Shown here in pieces: positions 1-5,900 of a stretch of DNA of 6,429 bases. The first letter of the stretch is position 1. The number at the start of each line of letters is the position of its first letter. Source of the DNA: Bacillota bacterium (GTDB lineage Bacteria > Bacillota > Clostridia > Christensenellales > CAG-138); NCBI GenBank assembly GCA_023453725.1, contig JAEXTB010000165.1, positions 1-6,429 of the forward strand, read 5' to 3'. Both the position numbers and the translations under genes were made by a program. The notes beneath the pieces are model-generated. The model was not told where the DNA came from. It ran no database searches and was given only the letters and a program-made list of their open reading frames with translations.

Positions 1-16
1 AACGGTGATACCGCAA
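1..16 (-). CDS. Possible first codons of a next minus-strand gene (partial)
   Basis: On the minus strand a clean GGAGG (22-26) is followed after 5 nt by a TTG codon (14-16) and then open codons to the window edge, reading M-R-Y-H-R. It lies 45 bp after the radA stop on the same strand with no terminator between, so a third gene of the radA transcript could begin here. In many Firmicutes radA is followed by disA (diadenylate cyclase), but five residues cannot identify a product and that idea rests only on known gene order. The GGAGG may also be chance. Confidence 0.3.
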
Positions 17-61
17 AATTGCCTCCAAAAGGGTTACAGAATGGTCGTAAGGCCGTTTTGA

Positions 62-1387
62 TTAAAGCAGCGCGACTGCTTCGGCGACATTGCGCACGGG
101 GATCAATGTGGCGCCGGCAACCGTGGGCAGCGCGTCCGAACGGGGAACGATCAGGTTGGTAAACCCTAGCCTGACGCATTCGCGCATGCGCTTTTCCATA
201 TGGGAGACCGCGCGCACTTCTCCGGTCAGGCCCACTTCGCCGATTGCGGCGGTAGAGGGCTTGAGCGGCGTTTCTTTATAGCAGGAAGCAACGCACATCG
301 CCACGCCCAAATCAACCGCGCGCTCCAGAAGCTTCAGCCCGCCTACCACATTGAGATACACGTCTTTATCCGACAGCCGGAGCCGTGCTTTGTTTTCAAG
401 CACCGCAAGCAACAGGGAAAGCCTGCCCGAATCGATGCCTGCGCTGGTGCGCCGTGCGGTACCAAATGCGGTCTGTGCTAAAAGCGCCTGTACCTCCGCC
501 AGCATGGGGCGTGTGCCCTCCATGGCGCAGGTGACGGCACAGCCGGGCAAATGCGCGCCGGAAAGGAACAACCGGGAAGGGTCCTCCACCTGATGCATGC
601 CGTCGTCGCACATTTCAAACACGCCGACCTCGTTGGTTGATCCAAAGCGGTTTTTGACCGCGCGAAGAAGGCGCAAGTCCGCATGGCGCTCCCCTTCAAA
701 GTAGAGCACGGTATCCACCATATGTTCAAGCACGCGGGGGCCCGCTATTGCGCCATCCTTGGTTACATGCCCCACAATCAGTACTGCCGTCCCGGTTTGC
801 TTGGCAAGCCGGGTCAACACCGCAGTCGCCTCGCGTACCTGGCTGATGCTGCCCACCGCGCCGGGAAGATCCGGGCAGGACATGGTCTGTATGGAGTCAA
901 TAATCGCAAACGCCGGGCGCAATTGCCGTATCTGCGCTTCTATTACGCTAAGGTCGGTTTCCGCAAGCAGCAGCACATCGCCGGGAATATTCAGGCGCTC
1001 TGCGCGCAGCTTGATTTGCGCGGGCGATTCTTCGCCGGACACATAGAGTACTTTTGCGTGCTGGGCCAGGCTTCCTGCCGCCTGTAAAAGCAGCGTGGAT
1101 TTTCCGATACCGGGGTCGCCGCCCAGCAGCACCGCCATGCCGTGCGCAATGCCGCCGCCAAGCACACGGTCAAGCTCCTGCATACCCGTGGTGCTTCTTC
1201 GCGCTTCATTCGTGTTGATATCAGAAAGCGGCAGAGCTTGTGCGCCGGAAGATGCGGCTTTCACCTGCACAGCACTGGTCTCTACCAGTGTGTTCCAGCT
1301 GCCGCAGCCCGGGCATTTGCCCAGCCACTTTGCGCTTTCATATCCGCATTCCCCACAAAAGAACAGGGGACGGGCACTTTTTGCCAT
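62..1387 (-). CDS. radA: DNA repair protein RadA (Sms), RecA-like branch-migration ATPase
   Basis: RadA is a cytoplasmic RecA-related ATPase/helicase that acts with RecA in recombination, extending heteroduplex and processing branched intermediates. The 441-residue product has the complete family layout: an N-terminal C4 zinc finger (Cys11, Cys14, Cys25, Cys28), a RecA-type ATPase with Walker A GDPGIGKST (about 90-98) and a Walker B-like strand ending IIDSIQT (162-168), the RadA signature KNRFG (245-249), and a C-terminal Lon-protease-like domain (about 270-441, with GIDSGRLSLLLAVLE and the IGEVGLTGEVR stretch). Length is near the family norm of about 450. An upstream ATG at 1475-1477 is in frame, but it lies inside the preceding gene and would add 30 residues before the zinc finger; the ATG at 1385-1387 has GGAGG four bases upstream. 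It is second in a unit with the gene at 1420-2625 (32-bp gap). No terminator is visible downstream. Confidence 0.97.
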   Translation of the reverse strand: MAKSARPLFFCGECGYESAKWLGKCPGCGSWNTLVETSAVQVKAASSGAQALPLSDINTNEARRSTTGMQELDRVLGGGIAHGMAVLLGGDPGIGKSTLLLQAAGSLAQHAKVLYVSGEESPAQIKLRAERLNIPGDVLLLAETDLSVIEAQIRQLRPAFAIIDSIQTMSCPDLPGAVGSISQVREATAVLTRLAKQTGTAVLIVGHVTKDGAIAGPRVLEHMVDTVLYFEGERHADLRLLRAVKNRFGSTNEVGVFEMCDDGMHQVEDPSRLFLSGAHLPGCAVTCAMEGTRPMLAEVQALLAQTAFGTARRTSAGIDSGRLSLLLAVLENKARLRLSDKDVYLNVVGGLKLLERAVDLGVAMCVASCYKETPLKPSTAAIGEVGLTGEVRAVSHMEKRMRECVRLGFTNLIVPRSDALPTVAGATLIPVRNVAEAVALL

Positions 1388-1391
1388 GTTG

Positions 1392-1396
1392 CCTCC
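1392..1396 (-). promoter_or_regulatory. Ribosome binding site fixing the radA start
   Basis: Minus-strand GGAGG, 4 nt before the ATG at 1385-1387. It lies in the 32-bp gap between the upstream stop codon (1420-1422) and radA, and supports the 441-residue start over the longer in-frame alternative. Confidence 0.8.
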
Positions 1397-1419
1397 GATA
1401 GTATAGGCTGCTGAGAAAA

Positions 1420-2625
1420 CTATTTGACCACAGCGTATTTCATAATATCCCGCTCGCGGGAGGTGACGTCCATCCAAATGACAACGCCGTTGGATACGCC
1501 CAAAAGCTGCGTGCGTTCGCGCTCAATATCCGGCGTAATCTGTACGGTCTGGCCATTGTCAAAGAAGTATGCGTAAATGGCTTCCCCTTTACTGTACGCG
1601 GCAAAATGTTCAGATAAGCCGTATTCCACAATATCCTCGGCAATCATCTTTGCCGCAGCATTGTTTTGCGTCATGTACAGATCATCTCCAGGCCCGTGGC
1701 TGCCGCTGCGCCAGATCCACTGCTTGCCGTTCGTCATGGGGGCATGTACATACGTGCCGGGGGTATAGGTGCTGATGCTTTCGTCCGAAAGCGTCATACT
1801 GTAAATTGCGCTGGTCAGCTGATCCTGCGATGTTTCCGCGGTTGCGCTTGAGTCCAAGTCCGCAAATATAATCTGGCCGTTGTGCATGGAAACGGGGGAC
1901 TGGCCGTAGGCAGTGCCGCTGAACAGACGGATGGCCGTATTTTCAAGCGTGTTAAGATCGCATACAAACAGCTTGTCCATGCGCGTGCCGGTGCGCTCGA
2001 TCCATGCCAACGTATCCCCGTCAAGCTGCAGCACGGGTTGATCCGCATATACCTGCTTTACTTCAAAAAGATCCCCGCTGTCCAGACGCTGCGCGCGAAT
2101 GACTCCGCCGCCCTTTGCCTTGCCGTCCAAATAGACAAGCCAGTTCTCGTTCATCACGGGGTATACATAACTATCATTCTGGAGCGGTACGTCGACTTCC
2201 TGCGCCTCACCTGTTGTCATATCGTAGCGGAACAGCAAGTCCATACGCACATCGCTGCCTACCAGGCGCCCGGCGCTAAACAGGAGCGTATTGTTCCATG
2301 CATATGGATCGGCAAACCAGTTGTATCCTGTATAACCGGAAAGAACAACCTCGTGCTGGAGATCGACAGGGTCAACTAAAGCTGCCGGGTGCGGCGTTGG
2401 CGTGGGCCGTGCGGTGGGGCGCGGCGTTGGCGTGGGCTGCCACGGCGGGTTATATTCTATGCCAAGTTTGGGCAAAAGCGCGGGCAGGCCGACAAATACA
2501 ATCAGCCCGATTACCCCGAGGATAGCTGCGACTGTAGCCGAAAACGCCAGTATCGGCCCTGCATTTGTAGCCTTGAGACTGGTGCGCTTTCGTTTGAGCT
2601 TATATCGTTTTTCCCGTTTGGGCAT
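1420..2625 (-). CDS. Membrane-anchored protein with predicted extracytoplasmic beta-propeller-like domain
   Basis: I do not recognise a named family. The 401-residue product begins with a very basic cytoplasmic tail (residues 1-18, many K/R), then one hydrophobic helix (about 23-51, ending in VIGLIVFVGLPALLP), then a Pro/Thr-rich spacer (about 59-80, PTPTPRPTARPTPTPHP). The rest (about 85-401) would lie outside the membrane by the positive-inside rule. It has recurring short strands of the type seen in beta-propellers of the TolB/PD40 kind: WLVYLDG, LAWIER, IIFADLD, IWRSGS, VVIWMDV, spaced roughly 40-55 residues apart. No catalytic motif is evident; a binding or sensing role is only inference. 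ATG 2623-2625 is preceded by AAGGAGAA (minus strand), which fixes the start. It is the first gene of the unit that continues into radA; no functional link to RadA is visible. Confidence 0.87.
   Translation of the reverse strand: MPKREKRYKLKRKRTSLKATNAGPILAFSATVAAILGVIGLIVFVGLPALLPKLGIEYNPPWQPTPTPRPTARPTPTPHPAALVDPVDLQHEVVLSGYTGYNWFADPYAWNNTLLFSAGRLVGSDVRMDLLFRYDMTTGEAQEVDVPLQNDSYVYPVMNENWLVYLDGKAKGGGVIRAQRLDSGDLFEVKQVYADQPVLQLDGDTLAWIERTGTRMDKLFVCDLNTLENTAIRLFSGTAYGQSPVSMHNGQIIFADLDSSATAETSQDQLTSAIYSMTLSDESISTYTPGTYVHAPMTNGKQWIWRSGSHGPGDDLYMTQNNAAAKMIAEDIVEYGLSEHFAAYSKGEAIYAYFFDNGQTVQITPDIERERTQLLGVSNGVVIWMDVTSRERDIMKYAVVK
2391..2437. repeat. 17-bp direct repeat in the Pro/Thr linker coding region
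   Basis: The 17-base unit GCGGCGTTGGCGTGGGC (plus strand) occurs at 2391-2407 and again at 2421-2437, a 30-bp period. On the coding minus strand both copies encode Pro-Thr dipeptides of the linker between membrane helix and outer domain. In-frame repeats like this can expand or contract, so linker length may differ between strains. Confidence 0.85.
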
Positions 2626-2669
2626 ACTAATTCTCCTTGGTCAATAAAAAGGAACCTAGACTAACTTTC

Positions 2670-2699
2670 AGTATACCATAGGCAGGTGAATGCAAACAA
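2670..2699 (-). promoter_or_regulatory. Predicted sigma-A promoter of the beta-propeller gene and radA
   Basis: On the minus strand, -35 TTGTTT (2694-2699), an 18-bp spacer, and -10 TATACT (2670-2675) preceded by TGG, giving an extended -10. Transcription would start near 2663, about 38 nt before the ATG at 2625. The -35 is weak (3-4 of 6); the extended -10 compensates. An inverted repeat overlaps it. Confidence 0.6.
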
Positions 2700-2705
2700 C
2701 CTGCC
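2681..2705. promoter_or_regulatory. Inverted repeat overlapping the minus-strand promoter (possible operator)
   Basis: Perfect 7-bp arms GGCAGGT (2681-2687) and ACCTGCC (2699-2705) separated by 11 bp. The dyad covers most of the spacer and the whole -35 box of the minus-strand promoter, a position typical of a repressor operator. A hairpin in RNA is less likely to matter because the dyad lies upstream of both predicted start sites. No regulator is identified. Confidence 0.4.
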
Positions 2706-2766
2706 GGGCGAAAAGGGAGTCATGGAATTATAAACAAGGGTGTGGGTACGCAATGGGCGCGTATCC

Positions 2767-2796
2767 TTGCCATATAAATACCGGTTGTGTTATAAT
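2767..2796 (+). promoter_or_regulatory. Predicted sigma-A promoter of the thymidylate kinase gene
   Basis: -35 TTGCCA (2767-2772, 5 of 6 consensus), an 18-bp spacer, and -10 TATAAT (2791-2796, perfect) preceded by TGT, giving an extended -10. Transcription would start near 2803, leaving a leader of about 40 nt before the ATG at 2843. One of the two best promoters in the window. Confidence 0.8.
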
Positions 2797-2842
2797 AACG
2801 TGGATTTTAAGCGTCTTCGGCGTTTTTCAATGGGAGGGTAAC

Positions 2843-3517
2843 ATGGGCCGCACAATGGTGATTGCGTTTGAGGGGATTGATGGCAGCGGTAAGACCGTAC
2901 AGATGCATCATCTGGAGCGTGCGCTCAAAAAGCGCGGCATGTTGGTGGATACCATGTCATTTCCCATGTACGGCAGTTTTTTTGGGCGTGAGGTAGGAAA
3001 CTATCTGACCGGCGCGCAGGGCGTTGCGGCTTCCGATGTGGATGGCAAAAGCATGGCGCTCTGGTTTGCGCTGGACCGTTTTGAGGCCTTCCACAACTAT
3101 CAGGATGGGGAGGCGGATGTGCTTCTCATTAACCGCTATGTGCTCTCCAACGCCGTATACCAAAGCATACGGGACTGCGACCTGGACAAGCCGGATTTAT
3201 TGGACTTTGTACTGGAGCTTGAGTACAATCACTTCTGTATCCCCATTGCGGATGCACATGTCTATCTGGATATGAATGTGGAAGAAGCGGGAGAGAACGT
3301 ACTTAGAAAAGGCTACCGCGAGTATGTGGGGGACGGCAAGGACGTATACGAAAAACAGACGGGTCTGCAGAGCCGCGCCCGTGCAAAGTACATAGAATAC
3401 GCCGGTATTCTGGATAACATCCATATCATCCCCTGTATGCACAATGGCAAAATGAGAAGCGAGCAGGAGATTGCCATGATGGTGGAGGAAGACCTCCTCC
3501 GCACCGGTATCCTGTAA
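2843..3517 (+). CDS. tmk: Thymidylate kinase-like protein (dTMP kinase family)
   Basis: dTMP kinase phosphorylates dTMP to dTDP with ATP in the cytoplasm, on the route to dTTP. The 224-residue product has the family P-loop EGIDGSGKT (10-18), a following helix as in Tmk, an ALDRF segment (76-80) where the substrate-site DR usually sits, NRYVLSNAVYQ (97-107) matching the usual DRYxxSxxAYQ, the strand HVYLDM (139-144), and a basic lid-like stretch (about 154-170, LRKGYRE to KDVYEK). Length fits the family (about 205-225). The P-loop lacks the Arg of eukaryotic type I enzymes, so a catalytic Arg in the lid would be expected. The DRY Asp is Asn here, so a divergent thymidylate kinase or related deoxynucleotide kinase is possible. 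The start is ATG 2843 after GGGAGGG; the in-frame ATG at 2690 lies upstream of the promoter and is rejected. ybaK-like gene follows after 98 bp. Confidence 0.87.
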   Translation: MGRTMVIAFEGIDGSGKTVQMHHLERALKKRGMLVDTMSFPMYGSFFGREVGNYLTGAQGVAASDVDGKSMALWFALDRFEAFHNYQDGEADVLLINRYVLSNAVYQSIRDCDLDKPDLLDFVLELEYNHFCIPIADAHVYLDMNVEEAGENVLRKGYREYVGDGKDVYEKQTGLQSRARAKYIEYAGILDNIHIIPCMHNGKMRSEQEIAMMVEEDLLRTGIL

Positions 3518-3519
3518 TA

Positions 3520-3543
3520 CATTTTCGTTTAAAAACGAAAATG
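3520..3543. repeat. Perfect 11-bp-arm palindrome between tmk and the deacylase gene
   Basis: CATTTTCGTTT (3520-3530), AA, then AAACGAAAATG (3533-3543), beginning two bases after the tmk stop. It is AT-rich, has only a 2-base centre, and is not followed by a T-run on either strand, so it is a poor rho-independent terminator. It could be a protein-binding dyad or a weak RNA hairpin at the 3' end of tmk. Confidence 0.55.
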
Positions 3544-3605
3544 GTATCGTGACGCGAATGCGGCACGCGCTGTCTTCTATTTGTGAACAGGAGAATAGAT
3601 TTTTC

Positions 3606-3609
3606 GAGG
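3606..3609 (+). promoter_or_regulatory. Ribosome binding site choosing the deacylase start
   Basis: GAGG six bases before ATG 3616. A GTG at 3583 is also in frame but has no Shine-Dalgarno upstream. The AGGAGA at 3588-3593 is 22 bases from the ATG and falls inside that longer reading, with no usual start codon 5-10 bases after it. Confidence 0.55.
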
Positions 3610-3615
3610 CAGACA

Positions 3616-4086
3616 ATGGGTATATTTGAGGTTCGCGCTTGGTTTGAGGCAAACAGGATTCCGGAGGAGATTCGCGAGTTTCCGGTTTCGAGCGCTACGG
3701 TGGAGCTGGCGGCACAGGCGCTGGGAGTCGCCCCGCAGTTAATTGCAAAGACGCTTTCTTTTGAAACGGCAGACAGCGCGATGTTACTGGTTGCGGCAGG
3801 GGACGCGCGGGTAGATAACCGCAAGTTCCGCGAGACGTTCGGTTTGAAAGCAAAAATGCTCTGCGCGGAGGATGCGCTACGGTTAACGGGTCATGCGGTG
3901 GGCGGGGTATGCCCGTTTGCGCTAAAATCTGCGTTGCCGGTGTATCTGGATTCTTCGCTCCGCCGTTTTCCTACGGTATATCCCGCCGCGGGCAGCCCTG
4001 CTTCGTGCGTGGTTATCACACCAGAACGGCTGCAGGAAATTACGGGCGGCGTTTACGTAGATGTATGTAAGCTCCCGGATGAATAG
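3616..4086 (+). CDS. YbaK/EbsC family (ProX-like) aminoacyl-tRNA deacylase
   Basis: Stand-alone members of this family hydrolyse mischarged tRNA in trans (for example Ala-tRNA(Pro) for ProX, Cys-tRNA(Pro) for E. coli YbaK) and so guard translation accuracy in the cytoplasm. The 156-residue product is full length and carries the hallmarks: VSSATVELAAQALGV (24-38), the conserved lysine in AKTLSF (Lys45), AAGDARVDNRK (60-70), TGHAVGGVCPFAL (91-103) and RRFPTVYPAAGS (116-127), ending with VDVCKL. Which tRNA it edits cannot be told from sequence alone. ATG 3616 is preferred; a GTG start at 3583 would add 11 residues. It sits 98 bp after tmk with no clear promoter between, so it may be read from the tmk promoter, and a terminator follows 62 bp after its stop. 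Confidence 0.92.
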   Translation: MGIFEVRAWFEANRIPEEIREFPVSSATVELAAQALGVAPQLIAKTLSFETADSAMLLVAAGDARVDNRKFRETFGLKAKMLCAEDALRLTGHAVGGVCPFALKSALPVYLDSSLRRFPTVYPAAGSPASCVVITPERLQEITGGVYVDVCKLPDE

Positions 4087-4148
4087 GCCGGTATATCCAC
4101 AGCAATCCGCAGAGTGGGACGGTTCAACACAATCACAAAGAAATGCGA

Positions 4149-4182
4149 CGCGCTTGCCGGGCATGGAGGCGCGCTTTTTATT
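4149..4182 (+). terminator. Rho-independent terminator after the deacylase gene
   Basis: Stem CGCGCTT (4149-4155) with AGGCGCG (4167-4173), one G-U pair, 11-nt loop, followed by CTTTTTATT. It ends the tmk-deacylase unit and separates it from the PLP enzyme gene. The preceding 4087-4148 holds nothing I can identify. Confidence 0.72.
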
Positions 4183-4197
4183 CCAATACATCACATA

Positions 4198-4227
4198 ATT
4201 TTTTAGGCTATAAAAATATTTTTTAGG
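4198..4227 (+). repeat. Two T-tract direct repeats upstream of the PLP-enzyme promoter
   Basis: The 10-mer ATTTTTTAGG occurs at 4198-4207 and 4218-4227, exactly 20 bp apart start to start (about two helix turns), with AT-rich sequence between. The repeats sit about 18 bp and 38 bp upstream of the -35 box, where an activator, a bend or an UP-like element could act. Function is inferred from position only. Confidence 0.6.
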
Positions 4228-4244
4228 AAAATGGCCGGGAAGCA

Positions 4245-4273
4245 TTTACAAACAGTCTGCAATGGGCTACACT
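4245..4273 (+). promoter_or_regulatory. Predicted sigma-A promoter of the PLP-enzyme gene
   Basis: -35 TTTACA (4245-4250, 5 of 6), 17-bp spacer, -10 TACACT (4268-4273, 4 of 6). Transcription would start near 4280, giving a leader of about 66 nt before ATG 4346. That fits a separate unit, as a terminator lies upstream at 4149-4182. Confidence 0.6.
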
Positions 4274-4291
4274 GTTGGTAAAAGCAGTATA

Positions 4292-4303
4292 CGCCAAAAG
4301 GCG
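4292..4303 (+). other. Small hairpin in the PLP-enzyme leader
   Basis: CGCC-AAAA-GGCG, a 4-bp GC stem with an A4 loop about 12 nt into the predicted leader. It may protect the 5' end of the mRNA. It is too small to call a riboswitch. Confidence 0.3.
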
Positions 4304-4345
4304 CTTTCAGGTCAGATATCACAAAAAAGAAACGAGGAGAGCAAC

Positions 4346-5821
4346 ATGATTGATTTAACGGTGAACCGGGCGAATCTTGAGCGCACGATTAAGAGGGCGC
4401 GCGAAAACAAAATCGTCATACCTACGTTGAAGCAAATGCGTGATCCCAAGCTCGTGCCCGAAAAGATCAAGAAGGAGCTCAAGCACACCGGTCTTTGGGA
4501 TATCAGCCCCGTCAACCTGTTCCGCATCAGCTGGCACAATGAGCCTAAGATGAGCGGCGGTGAATATGGCGACGTCAACTATCTTGAAATTCCTTCCGCT
4601 TTGAGCGGCGTAAAGGCGCGCATCGTTGTGCTCACCGGCAAGTGGTTCCCCACGGGCTGCCACAAGGTCGGCGCATCGTTTGGCTGCTTGGCTCCGCGTC
4701 TTGTGACCGGCCAGTTTGACCCCACCTACCACAAAGCGGTGTGGCCCTCCACCGGCAACTATTGCCGCGGCGGCGCTTACAACTCCAAGCTGCTCTCCTG
4801 TGATTCCGTAGCCATCCTGCCTGCGGAAATGAGCCGCGAACGTTTTGAATGGCTGTCTAAGATTGCAGGCGAAGTCATCGCAACCCCCGGCTGCGAAAGC
4901 AACGTAAAGGAAATCTTCGATAAGACCTGGGAACTCAGGAACACCCGTGAAGACGTGATGATCTTCAACCAGTTTGAAGAAATGGGCAACCACCTGTGGC
5001 ACTATACCGTCACCGGCAAAGCCATTGAGGACGCGTTCCTGCAGCTGAAGGGTGAAAAGGGCCGCCTCGCTGGCATGGCGTTCACCTCCGGTTCCGCAGG
5101 CACCATGGCCAGCGGCGATTACATTAAGGAACAGTATCCCAACGCGAAGCTCGCTGTCGGCGAAGCGTTGCAGTGCCCCACGCTTTTAAATAACGGCTTT
5201 GGCGGCCACCGCATTGAAGGCATCGGCGACAAGCACGTCCCCTGGGTGCACAACGTCAAGAATACGGACATGGTCATCGCCATCGATGATGATGACAGCC
5301 AGAACCTGCTGCGTCTGTTCAGTGAACCCACCGGCCGCGAGTATCTCATGAATGAGCTTGGCCTTGATGCGGCGTTTATTGACAAGCTCTCGCTGCTTGG
5401 TATTTCCGGTATTGCCAACGTACTGTGCTGCATCAAGATGGCAAAGTACTATGAGCTCACCGAAAACGATCTGCTCTTTACCGTTGGCACCGACTCCGCT
5501 GAAATGTATGGCTCTCGCGTGGCCGAGCTTGCAGAGCGGAATGGCGAATACAGCGCAGTGAAGGCCGCTGCAGACTACTATGAGCACATGCACGGCGTCC
5601 GTACGGATACCATGGAAGAGCTCACCTATGAGGCACGCAAGCGCGTGCACAACCTCAAGTACTACACCTGGGTGGAACAGCAGGGCAAGTCTGTAGAAGA
5701 GCTCAATGCCCAGTGGTACGATTACGACAATTACTGGGGCGGCATCCACAAGCAGGCCGAGGAAATCGATGCGCTCATCGACGCGTTCAACGCGGAAACC
5801 GGCGTACTCGAAAGTATGTAA
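4346..5821 (+). CDS. PLP-dependent fold-type-II enzyme (cysteine/threonine synthase-like), substrate unknown
   Basis: The 491-residue product has fold-type-II pyridoxal-phosphate features in order: the likely Schiff-base lysine in TGCHKVGASFG (Lys107), the PLP-ring Asn motif PSTGNYCRGGAY (STGN 135-138), a Gly/Ser-rich phosphate loop TSGSAGT (248-254), and TVGTDS (379-384) near the end of the core, where fold-II enzymes place a residue facing the pyridine nitrogen. It is longer than cysteine synthase (about 310) and has an N-terminal extension of about 85 residues and a C-terminal tail of about 100. From memory, close relatives are common in Clostridia under names such as 'PLP-dependent protein beta subunit' with no assigned reaction; I cannot name the substrate. 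OrtB (2-amino-4-oxopentanoate thiolase) is a distant alternative, but no ortA is adjacent. ATG 4346 has GAGGAG six bases upstream; the in-frame ATG at 4262 precedes the predicted transcription start. Proline codons are 11 CCC, 4 CCT, 1 CCG, unlike neighbours. Confidence 0.93.
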   Translation: MIDLTVNRANLERTIKRARENKIVIPTLKQMRDPKLVPEKIKKELKHTGLWDISPVNLFRISWHNEPKMSGGEYGDVNYLEIPSALSGVKARIVVLTGKWFPTGCHKVGASFGCLAPRLVTGQFDPTYHKAVWPSTGNYCRGGAYNSKLLSCDSVAILPAEMSRERFEWLSKIAGEVIATPGCESNVKEIFDKTWELRNTREDVMIFNQFEEMGNHLWHYTVTGKAIEDAFLQLKGEKGRLAGMAFTSGSAGTMASGDYIKEQYPNAKLAVGEALQCPTLLNNGFGGHRIEGIGDKHVPWVHNVKNTDMVIAIDDDDSQNLLRLFSEPTGREYLMNELGLDAAFIDKLSLLGISGIANVLCCIKMAKYYELTENDLLFTVGTDSAEMYGSRVAELAERNGEYSAVKAAADYYEHMHGVRTDTMEELTYEARKRVHNLKYYTWVEQQGKSVEELNAQWYDYDNYWGGIHKQAEEIDALIDAFNAETGVLESM

Positions 5822-5843
5822 GGTTACGATAAACATAACATTC

Positions 5844-5876
5844 AAAGGCCGCCGTTTTTACGGCGGCCTTTGTTTG
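5844..5876 (+). terminator. Strong rho-independent terminator after the PLP-enzyme gene
   Basis: Perfect 11-bp stem AAAGGCCGCCG (5844-5854) with CGGCGGCCTTT (5861-5871), loop TTTTTA, followed by GTTTG. It starts 22 bp after the stop codon. With the upstream promoter it defines a monocistronic unit. Confidence 0.9.
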
Positions 5877-5900
5877 CAGCGGGAGCTTTGTTTGGATCGG

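Noticed and set aside
1388..1477. N-terminal extension of RadA from an ATG at 1477
   Set aside because: It overlaps the preceding gene, adds residues unlike any RadA before the zinc finger, and the ATG at 1387 has a proper GGAGG.
2714..2735. Tiny frame ATG-GAA-TTA-TAA after AAGGGAG (near 2722)
   Set aside because: Three codons, upstream of the predicted tmk transcription start; no support as a gene or leader peptide.
2690..2842. N-terminal extension of the thymidylate kinase from an ATG at 2690
   Set aside because: It starts upstream of the strong promoter at 2767-2796 and the added residues do not belong to the family; ATG 2843 has GGGAGGG.
4186..4214. Alternative promoter with TATAAA at 4209-4214
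   Set aside because: No acceptable -35 box at 16-18 bp upstream; the TTTACA/TACACT pair at 4245-4273 is better.
4143..4226. 27-residue plus-strand open frame (ATG at 4143)
   Set aside because: It runs through the terminator hairpin and T-run and has only a weak AAAG before the ATG.
4355..5002. 215-codon open frame antisense to the PLP-enzyme gene
   Set aside because: The sense gene has clear PLP motifs; its biased third positions keep the antisense frame open. No ribosome site or family features.
5186..5845. 219-codon open frame antisense to the PLP-enzyme gene
   Set aside because: Same reason; its start lies within the terminator stem and its translation shows no recognisable domain.
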